A stretch of 64,000 nt of DNA from Candolleomyces eurysporus (Eukaryota; Basidiomycota; Agaricomycetes; Agaricales; Psathyrellaceae): contig JANBPK010000776.1 of NCBI GenBank assembly GCA_027579435.1, positions 62,001-126,000 of the forward strand, read 5' to 3'. The notes below the pieces were generated by a model. It had not been told where the DNA came from, searched no databases, and saw nothing but the letters and a program-made list of their open reading frames with translations. Shown here one piece after another: positions 10,901-20,961 of the stretch; positions within the stretch are counted from its first letter, which is position 1; the number at the start of each line of letters is the position of its first letter. Position numbers and translations under genes: made by a program.

Positions 10901-12133
10901 AAGCGAGGTCAGAGACGCGAATAGAAGAGGTAGGATCGACTCACTGATTCCCGAATTCACTAGCAACAAAGAGGAAACCTGACTTGAGGATACAGAGGCT
11001 CGATGCGACAGGTACGGTGTCAAAGTACTTGATTTTCAGAGAAGTAACGTCCTGCTCCTGGTGCTCAATAGTGACTTTGAACAGATCACCATCCTCGCTT
11101 TGAAGCAAGAAGAAGAATGCACCCTTCATTTTGTGCATGACAGCCGCCGTGATGATAACGCCTCGGTTTAGATCCTCCAATGGATTCTTTCGGCGTGGAA
11201 TAGGTACCCGATGTTGAGGCGAATTCATGTGTCGGTAGATAATGTGGTCTTCACAACAGACAAGCACGCCAGATGGCCCGTCGTAACGGTCAGAGGAAGC
11301 GAGCTGTCCTCCAGGCACTTGGACGAGCAGATTTGCGCGAGGATCCGTGGGTTCGCTCCATTTTCGGACTACGTGATTGAGACCCAGATCCAGCTCGTAG
11401 TATGTGAGCATCTGCTGAGAATTAGCGCGTCACACAACGCCTTCAACAAGTTGGATGCGCACCTTTTCTGTCCTGTTGAATGCCTCTCCGGTTGGGTCCT
11501 GGTCCGACTCTGAGTAATCCACCTCCAATGCGGCAAAGATAGGATTTTCGAATCCCACGTCGACGCCAACGATGTTGTGGATAATAGCGGATGATTTGTG
11601 GGCTTCCAGAGGTGACGAAATGGTGAGGTTGGCAGCAGCGTCGCGATTGAGAATGTATACGAGCTTCGACTTTTCCATAGCAGCAATCATCACACTACGC
11701 CCCTTTGGATCTGTCGCGAGATATTGGCCTGGAACAATTCTTCGTGCGCCCGATTTTCCGAAGGTCTCTTGATGCAGCTTCACGAAACTGCTAGTTTTGG
11801 GGTCATAGTCCAGGATCACTATCCGTCCTGAATCCGACCCTACAATGGCATAATCTAAGAGAGATAATTGTGAACATAGAAACGTGCGATACGTACAATT
11901 TGCTCACCCTTGGATCCACCCGTCAGACGAAACGCGGCCAGCGAGCGCACCGAACCAAACACGTCCGTCGAGATCACCGTCGACACCTTGCCACTCGACG
12001 GGTCTGGTCTGAGTAGCTCAAGTCGCGTTCCATACGAGACGATGATTTCCTGCTGACGAGCCCCAGAAAAATTGCCAACAATTGCCTGGATATTGGCGGT
12101 CGCCGGCTGAAGCGTCAAGTTGTATAGATGCAT
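7952..12133 (-). CDS. RSE1: Splicing factor 3B subunit 3 (RSE1/SF3B3/SAP130)
   Basis: Eleven exons (11908-12133, 11463-11854, 10945-11414, 10535-10897, 10068-10480, 9772-10013, 9503-9715, 9278-9446, 8895-9221, 8716-8841, 7952-8656) give about 1,214 residues, the length of SF3B3 in other eukaryotes. Landmarks include [19 protein letters not shown] near the N terminus, [36 protein letters not shown], and the CPSF-A-like end with RWVTASTM and [13 protein letters not shown]. The protein is a beta-propeller scaffold of the SF3b part of U2 snRNP, which recognises the branch point. All phases agree except in exon 4, where an A8 run (T8 on the plus strand at 10544-10551) has one base too many; removing one restores KKTEA joined to DPYDSY. 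This looks like a homopolymer error, since the rest is intact. Confidence 0.95.
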
Positions 12134-12630
12134 GGTGAACCCAGCACGACTCCTTGAGGGTTTCTGGGTCTAGCAAGCGATTGTGGTGCCCAATTCCTCT
12201 AGCAAAGAGGCCTTTATAGCACAGTAGAGCTAGGAACACGGATCGGTCGAGGAATACGGATGGAATATCGCCGTGCAGTTCGAAGGAGGAAATCCGAATG
12301 CTTGCCATGTGTTTGCTCTTGTTTTCTGATGACGCCATCGGTCTTGCACTAAAATAATGCGAAAATAGCGAAGAAAGCTCTTTTTCTCGAACCTCCATTG
12401 GACTCGTGGGTATAAAGATGAAATTTAGGCTCTAGTGAATACAGTAAAGCGGATGGTATGCGAATAGTATACAATCTATGAATGTCTTTGTCCTCCTGTT
12501 TGCGGAATGTTGTCTTTCCGCTAATTATCAACCAACCGTAGAGTATTCGAAGGAAAATCGAGACCCGTTCGCAAAAAGCGTCGTAAAATGAATCGTAATG
12601 GCAGCGGAGCAGCCTCGTTGTTTCTCGTCG
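12134..12630. promoter_or_regulatory. RSE1 5' flank and transporter 3' flank
   Basis: About 500 bp between two minus-strand genes. A minus-strand open frame crosses 12018-12398 and overlaps the RSE1 start in another frame. It has no family resemblance and I treat it as untranslated leader. Nothing else is seen. Confidence 0.4.
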
Positions 12631-15009
12631 TTAGATAGTGTAACTTCAATGAGAAGTACTCGTCAGGACCAGCCATCTGAATAGTCTCAAGGCAAACTTA
12701 CCGGAACAATGGACTCTCATTTCCAAGCTTCTTGAATTCCTCTGCCCTGCTTTCGTCAATGCCTTCGGCCTGACAGCGGGCGATATTTTCTTTGTTGTGC
12801 TTGTTGTAGTCCCACATGGCGATACAGACCAGGGTGATTCTGATCACGAAAGACTGGTCAGCGAATCTCTAAACTCTATGGGGGAGAGATATACTCACGC
12901 AGAAACAAGGCAACCGATGATGACACCGTGTCCCAGGAAGAATCGAGGTGGCTTGAGGTAGATGAAAGATGAGCAAATACTGCGGAGAAAGAGGATAAGT
13001 CAGTACGGTAACCACCAAGCAGAAAAGTCAATGCTCACCCTCCAAGGTTACCCATTCCAATGACCATAGCAAGCGCAACGCCCCTTCTCATGTCACCTCC
13101 AGCGTTCGACCCAGCCCATGCTAGGGTCACCGGAACGCAGGGATATACACCGGCGGCGGCGAGGATAGCACCGACGTAGGATGCTGCGGGTGAGCTCTGG
13201 GAGATCAGGACTATGTACCCGATAAGCGACAGCGAGCAGCCTCCAATTACAAAAGGACCACGGAGGTTGTATCGGTCAGACATGATACCGACTAAAGTCG
13301 CCGTAAGTAGATGGAATACCGGGCGAAGGGATGAACATACTGAGAAGGGTGAGAATACAACCGCAAGCGAAAGGTGGAACAGTCAGGAGTTGAGCGTTAG
13401 CAGCCGAGAAGCCTAGAAATACTAGTTAGTAATGCCAGGACCAGGTCAGGAAGCCGATATACTCACCGAGCTCATTGACAATCGTGGGGGTGAACAAAGA
13501 GATGGCGTAGACGGGAATGAGCAGACCTTTCGACACAGTTAGCCGTCCATTGCACGGAAGTCCGACCACAAGCACTTACTCATGTAGATTCCAACCTGAA
13601 GGTACGTCTTGCGATCAGAGATGGCTTGCCAGACGTATTTCATTGAGAACTCGGTAGCCAAGCCGTGTCTGTCTTCAGCTAGCATGTCGATGACCAACTT
13701 ACGGTCCTCGACGCTGAGGAATTTGGCCGTTTCAGGGTACTGGGAAGCATTCAGGTGAGCTGGAGTGGACCTCATCCAGAATTATTGGCACTTACATCGT
13801 GCATGAAGAAATATGATAAGAATGCAAAGAGGACGGTCGCGATTCCCTCGAGGCAAAACTGGAAGCAAATGTGAGAGCAAGAGCATGAAAGAAAAACGGC
13901 CAACGCACGATCCATTGCCACCCGTAGAGCCCGCCAATCCCTTCCATATGTTCGATGCCGAATCTGCAGATAAATTAGCTTTCCATGAATCAAGATTATC
14001 AGCTCGGGTACATACGCCAACAGGCCACCGAATGCACCAGCAATCGTAGCAGCTGAGAAGAAGATTGCCAATCGTTCGGCAGCATCTCTTCGACGGTACC
14101 AGAGCGAGAGGTAGAATGTGATCTATAAATAATATTGGTCAGATCGCTAGCACTACCGCACGGAAACCACGAAACTCACTCCTGGGAACAGGCCAGCTTC
14201 CGTCAAGCCAAGGAATACACGAGCACTGGAGGATGATTAGAAAGAGAAGTTCACTGAAGGATTGCTGCGACTAACACAATGAGGCCTTCGTATGTTTTGC
14301 ACAGGCACATAAGAGTCATCACTAAACCCCATGCAACCATGATAGACGGAACTAAGAAATAAAATTAGCACAACTGTAATCCACGCAAAAAGCATAGCAC
14401 GCACTCCATATCGACGGGCGGAACAGCTTCAAGCAAATGTTCGAAGGAACCTCAGCAAGAGCGTAGGGGATCTATATGTTGCGTTCTAGATTAGACGGCG
14501 GTCAAGATGACTACCACACTGAGCGACTCACGAAAAAGACCGCGGCAATCTGTGGAGAACGAGGTCAATCTACCAGGGCTTTAAATAGATGTGGGGAAAG
14601 GGACGCACAATGTTGTATTTTAAGCCATCGAGATGTAGATCATGAGCCATTCCAGCGATCTTTGCATTGCCTAGAGACCCCAAGAATGAGAAAGCAGGTC
14701 GGAACTCGACGAAGATTGAACAGACCAATATTTGCTCGATCCCTAGAGAAGTACAGCCCATGAGTTAGCTTATACGCCAGGCCGAAAAAACGGGAGCACT
14801 TACAAGAACGACAATAAATATAGAACAGATACGAAAGGTAGGATATGAATATCCATCTTCCGGAGGACCTTCTTTCGTTCTATTTCGAGAGCGCGCTGAG
14901 AAGCGGTCATGGCTTCCTCGTCTTTGTGGACGAGGTCGTGCATGACCGTAGTCGACTTGATCGACTTCGCATCCGAGGATTTCTTCTCCTCCTCGAACGA
15001 GGCAGCCAT
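12631..15009 (-). CDS. MFS transporter, allantoate/nicotinate permease (ACS) type, copy 1
   Basis: Seventeen exons join to 497 residues, start ATG 15007-15009, stop 12631-12633. Exon ends by position: 15009-14804, 14742-14726, 14670-14609, 14549-14532, 14471-14405, 14351-14276, 14225-14180, 14122-14016, 13963-13909, 13858-13796, 13739-13580, 13526-13467, 13412-13341, 13291-13039, 12979-12899, 12839-12702, 12643-12631. Family landmarks are LSFLDRANIGNAK, GIEHMEGIGGLYGWQWIF, ETAKFLSVEDRKLVI, MWDYNKHNK and the C-terminal FRYTI. These are usual in fungal anion:cation symporters such as Dal5 and Tna1; the substrate cannot be read from sequence. Twelve membrane helices are expected. Three exons are tiny (17, 18 and 13 nt) and are shared with the paralogue at 20962-23602, so they predate the duplication. 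Confidence 0.92.
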
Positions 15010-15341
15010 TGTGGTGTGAAGCTATGAAGCAGATGAGTGTTGAGAATTGGTTTGGTAGAATGGATAGACAATTTATCCTCACTTTTATACTTCCGGGGCT
15101 AGGGCTGTTAGTGTGTCACTGCATATCCAGAGCATTTGTCCGACTTGAGGCGATAGCAGGGGGCCTTATCGTTCCCGGCTCGGTCGAAATTGTCCAAATT
15201 CTCCGGGAGAGGCCCTTGGAGAAAGGGGAGCAGTCTAGGCCTACGAAAGCCTCCATCAAAAGCCATCACAGTGGGAAGTCCTGACAGTGCCTCTTGCCCA
15301 TTGGGGCTCGGTGAAGAACACGTTCGAAGGTTCTCGTCAAG
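15010..15341. promoter_or_regulatory. 5' flank of transporter copy 1
   Basis: 332 bp between the transporter start and the left target duplication of the DNA transposon. No gene is seen. If the transposon is young, the native upstream region of this gene was split by its insertion. Confidence 0.4.
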
Positions 15342-15349
15342 AAGGGGAT
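15342..15349 (+). repeat. Target-site duplication, left
   Basis: AAGGGGAT directly abuts the left inverted repeat and is repeated exactly at 20485-20492 beyond the right one. An 8-bp duplication fits P, hAT and KDZ elements. Confidence 0.92.
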
Positions 15350-15380
15350 CAAGAGGCAGCAGATTCTCCGATCCAGGACC
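15350..15380 (+). repeat. Terminal inverted repeat, left
   Basis: 31 bp, starts CAAGAGGCAGCAGATTCTCC. It is the exact reverse complement of 20454-20484. Confidence 0.93.
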
Positions 15381-15619
15381 CGTTCCCACCCAATCGACCC
15401 TGAACATGATCCCAACATGGAACATTCCGGACACCGGCAGACAAGGCTTGGACAAGGCGATCAACAGGCGATCAGTCTACGGCTGGACGGCAGCTTGCAC
15501 CAAGCGACGAAAATATATCTGTATTAGTGAACATGCAATGCAATGTACAGAGCTAAGTTTAACTGAGAAAAGATCAATTTGTATGCTATGTTCAATTCAT
15601 AAGCAGAAAGAAAAGAGTG

Positions 15620-18600
15620 TTAAGAGTGGAATTGTAGTGCACTGTGACGACCGGGAGACGGGTACGGCTGAGGGCGAGTTGGTTTAGGGGAGAGGTTACA
15701 TCGATCGGGCGCGATTCTTGATCCACTCGAATCATGTCCATTCGAAGACCGATTAAAAATGGGATCTTGTTGAGGTGGATCGAGTACCTTGAGTTTAATC
15801 TTCTCCTCCACAGAGATTTCAATCGATGCACGAAAGGTCGGGTCGCCCTTTAACAGATCGTCCCAGTTGGGGTGATCGGTATTGAGGTGACGTTGGATGT
15901 TGTATTTCCAGTGGATTTGGTTGCATTGAAAGACCTTGCACCTCATAGGGACATTGGTGCACGGTTTCTTGCTCGAAATGCTTGAAGCAGGGCCAATTTT
16001 GAATGGATACGCATACTTGCAGGTTGAAAAGGCCTTCCCACTCCGAATTTCGACTTTGCACCCACCATTCAGCGTCGTTTGACCACAAAATCCGCACGGA
16101 TATGCATCAGATATCTTTACAAGAAGGATAGCTTAATTACAGTTCTTTTTGAGCAAATGAAACTCACTGTTTCAGAATGGAATGGATTTCCCACAATTCC
16201 GTGAAGATGTTGAAGGATATGCATTCCCATATGATTCTGTCGGTCTTGTGGTGCTACTTGGTGATGGCAAATGTTACATGGGAGCGGCCCAGCGTCAGGA
16301 GGGCGTACAGCGGTTGTGTAATACGTCAACAACGGCCTCAGATCATCTATACCGGGTTGTCGTCAGTACAACAAGGACGCCTAGATTGACAGCGAGTACA
16401 TACCTTCAACATTGCTAATGCTGTAAGGAAAGCTTCCACGGCTTACAGCACCGGTTAGAGGTACCCTTGTGCGCACATCATCATCCTGAGCACGCTGAGT
16501 TAGCTCAATTTGGGCCTGACGAAGATGTGCATTGCTGAAGCTCCATGTTCGATCGCTTCCCTCGAGTTTCTTCCCAAAAAAGTCGAGATATCCGGTGAGC
16601 ATCGATGCAGCCAATTCTGCATCAATTTCTGTCGATTCACCGTTTGTGAAAGGGTAAGTGAGCCTCCCGTTGACCACAAAGTTGAGATTGACGACCCGAG
16701 CAACTGTGGAAGCCGTGCTTGTATTTCCTCGATTGCGTGACTTTGTGAACCTTTCGAGTTGAACGTAATCTGATGTCCAGATCCATTGAACGTTGTCAAA
16801 CTGATGGGGGTTATGGGGGTTGGAGATCGGCTGGGAGCAGAATGGTATAAGCTCCAATATCTGTCCACCGATGTCGTAGGCTGAATTGGAAAGACAGATT
16901 TCGTCAACCGGCGCAGACTCGACTAGACGCGATGCAGTTTTAATGGACGTGCATTGTAAAATGCCGAGCGAGACACCGACTCCATCGGTCGAAATGAGGG
17001 TTGCGAAGAGGGACCCCAGAGCGAAGATCTTGTGGTCCGGTAGAAGATGTCGTAGGTCTGAGTTCTTCACCTCCCATGAATTGGAATGGCCACCAATCGA
17101 AGAGCCAAACGTACGAACACGGATCAATCGATCATGGCTCTTGTGATAATCGACATCCGAGGACGGTTCGAGTAATATTCGCAAGGCCGATTTCTTGAAG
17201 ATGGTATGCTCCTTTCCATCGGGAGTTCTCAATAGAACAAAGGGCTCTGAGAATGCTGGCCGAGGAACTGAAGTTGCTCGTTCAGCATTAAGCGCCGCGA
17301 TTGCATCAAAGGACCGAAACAGAAGGCATGTTGGATCAATCTGGGAAAGATCGGGTGATGTTTCGGTGGTGGATTCGGTGTTGTCTGGATTGTGGATTGA
17401 ACGGTCAACTTCAGAGGATATTCCGGGGTATTTTCCTCCATGTGGGCGTAGTAAATCTACATGTGTGGTTCGCTAGTTCGAGAAAATGGTGTCAAAGTTG
17501 GTGGTTGAGTGTCCGTACTTCGCAAGTGCTGCTGTGGCTTCTGAAATGCCAGTGTCCCAACAGCGCAACAAATTGCATGATCGTGCGCTGAGTTCTCCTT
17601 TCCAGTGCCGAGGTGAGAGGTGATCAGCATCCCGGCCTCGCTTCAGCATTAAACGACGAGCTGAGCGCTCCCATTTGGGATAATCCTGGAAGATTAGATC
17701 AAGCCTGACGGCTCCAGCTGCCCGATTGCAGAACTCGTCTGCAGCTACATTTGGGGAATGGCCACCAATCATCCGAATGCGACCGAAAAGGACTTCAAGG
17801 ACGTCGTCTCCAAGAAGGCAAAGATACACATTCCGGTCTTCATCTAAAAGCTTTGTGTGAGCAACTCGAAAGACTGCCGTTCGGATCATGCACTGCAAGT
17901 CACTGTAGAGGTGGAATGGCATAAATGCACTGCCATGCTGAATGAAGAGGGCGCAGAGGATAAAGGCAAATTTTGCCAAGCTGGTGATCTGTTGTGAAAG
18001 GCTTTGGGCTGGTTCAATGAAGGGCTTGACTAAAGCCTCGAGCATTTCACCAAGAAGGGATAGGGTGCTGTGGGTTTGAAGCTCGGATGGGTTCATGTCG
18101 ACACGATCGAGTTTACGCAATGTGGGGATGAGGGTAAGGAGCTTGATGGCTCGCGGAACGTCCTGTGGGTCCTTGGGGTCAAGTAATGCTGATATTTCCT
18201 GACTGCTGGATGAAAGCGGGTTGAGGAGGCTGTAAAGCGACCCGTCTGACCAATCCACATCCATCAAGCGTCCAAGCCAGCTGGAGAGAAGTGTCTTGTT
18301 GATGTAGGTCCCATTTAAAAGGATCCCTTCGCGAGTACAGAGTAATTTGCAGAGCCCTGAGTAATCAGTGTTAGGCTAACTATTGAGCAAATAATTTGAA
18401 CCTTGACTTACGCTTAAAACAGTGCTTCCAATCCAAGTCCTGTGTCTCAAAATATGAGCCCGTCCACAGGTTCATTCCACGCAAGAACCCAACCTGCTGG
18501 AACAACCCATCCTCAGGTCGAATTTCGTGAACCATGCAATGCAGATACAAAGCTGGCCTTCGTTTAGGATCTCCGTCTGATGCCAAAGACCATATCTTGC

Positions 18601-20254
18601 CGTGTTTGACTTCTCCGTATGGTGAAAGTCTCCATGCCTGGCGCAGCTTCTCCCAAATCAAGGCAGCATCCTCGTAGGACCCTCGCTTGCATGTTGGAAG
18701 AATCAGCACTGGCTTGGCCCCATAGTCGTTCTCGTCATTACGTGCAAACGCAGCCACCATGATTTCTTGCCCAACATGTATCCTTCCGCTCCGAACAGCT
18801 TCTGCGACAGCACGCACGGTATCGAGACTCTTCCCAAACTTGGTACTTGAAAGTTGGGAAGCGTGCTCGCACAATCCTGCTATGTCATCAGTTGCAGGGA
18901 TCCAACACAGTCGTTCGTCACTGGCAATTTCGTCGATGCAGAGTGTCATTCCAGCCTTCCGGTTTGTCTCCATATTCCGAAACATTACTTCAATATTGTG
19001 AAGCAGATCTTCCATGCGAACTGTCCCAACACTGATCCGAAGCTTGAATTCTGTTCGTCGCTCAGATAATGTATTTCGACATGGGAATCCGAATGGTGAA
19101 TTATGAAGTGCATGAAGCGCTGCACCACCCCCAAGCTCGTAAATCACAGTAGCTAGGTCAAGCTCGAGTTCTGAGAAGTTTTTCGCATGGTATTTGCCCT
19201 CGATAGTCTCCTTCACCTTTCTGAGAAGCTTCCCAGTCCCCCAATGCATAGACTTCGCATTTTTGAATAATCGGTGAACGGCTTAGACATCGTGCGTTCC
19301 AAGCAGCTCAAGCAACTCGTTCCACAACTGGGCCTGGTCCTGGAGACATTTGAGAGCTTTCTCGCGATTCAATAACTACAGTGATGGTTAGCAAAAATTA
19401 AAGTGCATCAAGTTGATATCATACCTCGATATGCTCCTTGTTCCGCTTCTCCTTCTTTTCCTTGAGCTTGCGGCACAGCTGAGCATGGCTGAGTAGTTGG
19501 TGCTGAATATTTGAGGTGGGGCGATCTGCACAATGTAGGACTGCTTGAAGCATTTTCATGGTTTGCTGACACGGCGGGCAAGCCGCCTCGGTTCGGGTGA
19601 TTTGCGCGCATTGATGAGACCGCACAGAAATTGTCGAAGCTGCAGAATCAATGCTGAAGATTTCATAGGCGAGATTTTGAGCGAGAGTTGGGTCATGGAA
19701 AGAAAAGGGGTAGGTGCGGTAGGGGGATCCCAGAGTCCATGGGAAGGTTAGACCTGGACAGGATGCCGAGGGGCGGACAACAGCTTGAGGTACTTGATTT
19801 TCTGGCAAATGCTTGAGGGCTTTCGTGTATCGGTCTAAGAGCTGATCTATATGAATTTATGAGATTGAAATAACGCAGAATCTCGTTCATTTGACGCACC
19901 TGCCCACTTTGCCTTGCATTTTGTACTCTCTAAGTGTTTCTTCATTGGCCCATTCCCGGATGACGCGCCATGGTTGATGAATTCGAGACATCGAGTGCAC
20001 TTGACTTCCCGGGATTTGAGTTTGTTGTCGCCTTGTTCGATGGAAGAAAAAGGAAAGAGAAAGGATTCGAGAATAGATAACACAGATTCATTAGAAGATA
20101 AAGGAGAGTGGGGTTTGCCAGAGGCGACATTCGAGCTAATGGATGGTGAAGGGTCGGAAGGTAAAGTTGAAGGTGGTATATTCTGAGAAAATACACTACT
20201 AGATACAGGTACGAAGATGCATTGTGGCGGAATCGAGGAAGAGATACGAGCGCG
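15620..20254 (-). pseudogene. P-element-like transposase with BED-like and C-terminal zinc fingers, two nonsense codons
   Basis: Six exons fit in phase: 19900-20254, 19425-19846, 18412-19375, 16404-18356, 16168-16346, 15620-16114, a frame of about 1,455 codons. Domains in order: a BED-like finger (VKCTRCLEF then MKKHLESTKC); an RNase H-like core with MTLCIDEIASDERLCW, WSLASDGDP and LDWKHCFKR; LEVLFGRIRMIGGHSPN, which resembles the P/THAP9 motif around the last catalytic acid; and two C-terminal fingers (PCNICHHQ and YPCGFCGQ, with CKVFQCNQIHWKYNIQRH). In-frame stops occur at 19283-19285 (TAA in HDV-stop-AVHRLF) and 17473-17475 (TAG in FSN-stop-RTTHV); each could be a C-to-T change of a Gln codon. 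No ATG is found upstream of the first finger before a TGA at 20255-20257, so the start is unknown or lost. The reading as P-like rather than KDZ or hAT is inference. Confidence 0.78.
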
Positions 20255-20453
20255 TCAAATCGACGCGCTTGTGGACGCGAAATGAATTGTGGGCAGACTA
20301 TAACGTTGAGTGACGAGACGGTGACGGTATTCATCGGCACTGCCTGCCGCCAACAAACTATGCCGTTCACAATCAGCAACGGCAGTTGCAAACAAGCCAC
20401 GCTTGACTTCCTGATCTGGGAGGGTANGGGGGGGGGGTACCAGCGTGAGAAAA

Positions 20454-20484
20454 GGTCCTGGATCGGAGAATCTGCTGCCTCTTG
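20454..20484 (-). repeat. Terminal inverted repeat, right
   Basis: Exact reverse complement of 15350-15380. An N inside a long G run lies just internal to it, at 20427. Confidence 0.93.
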
Positions 20485-20492
20485 AAGGGGAT
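20485..20492 (+). repeat. Target-site duplication, right
   Basis: AAGGGGAT, identical to 15342-15349. Confidence 0.92.
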
Positions 20493-20961
20493 TTGAACGC
20501 GCGATTTGTTCACTGATACGCGGCCAAGCCATTGCGCCAAGACATCACGTCAAGGCTGTCCTCCGATGGATCCGGTTGGCCTGGTTGGCCAGACTCATCA
20601 AGGCCTAGAAACTAGATTTAGGAATCCAGAACATCAATAGAGCCAATGATAAGCTCGTGAGAGTACCCTTCGGTTGCCAGTCACTCGACCAATAATGAAC
20701 GTTGGAGTTCGAGAAGTCAGGGCACATAACAATGTAATCACCAGATACAAGCATAGAATGCGAAAAACACTCAGAGTCATGCCACTCGCTGACGAACGGT
20801 CGGACCGTGAGGAAACCCACCACATGGAGACTAAACTGTGCAATCTCATCGACCGTTCTCGAGCAAGGGCAGTGAAACGCTCAGCCTGAGGAGCATGCTC
20901 ATTCCATTTAGAACGTCAACGTGCGAGTAGCAATTTCATATCTATGTACCACAAAGCTCCA
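20493..20961. other. Intergenic with a tRNA-like relic beside the transposon
   Basis: Minus-strand sequence from about 20550 to 20493 contains TGGCGCAATGG and GCGTTCAAATCC, which look like pol III A and B boxes. The acceptor and T stems do not pair, so it is not a working tRNA gene. The rest, to 20961, holds no gene that I can support. Confidence 0.3.

Larger units (their letters stand above)
15350..20484 (-). mobile_element. P-like DNA transposon, 5,135 bp, structurally complete but with a broken transposase
   Basis: The element is bounded by perfect 31-bp inverted repeats (15350-15380 and 20454-20484) and an exact 8-bp target duplication. Inside is one minus-strand transposase gene with six exons that fill most of the element. 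The ends begin CAAGAGGCAGC. It lies between two paralogous transporter genes. Perfect repeat ends suggest fairly recent movement, while two stop codons in the transposase suggest this copy now needs another copy to move. Superfamily is inferred from the RNase H-like motifs described under the transposase. Confidence 0.9.

Noticed and set aside
12018..12398. Small gene upstream of RSE1
   Set aside because: It overlaps the RSE1 start in another frame and shows no splice or family support.
20493..20550. Functional tRNA gene
   Set aside because: Box-like motifs exist but acceptor, anticodon and T stems do not pair.
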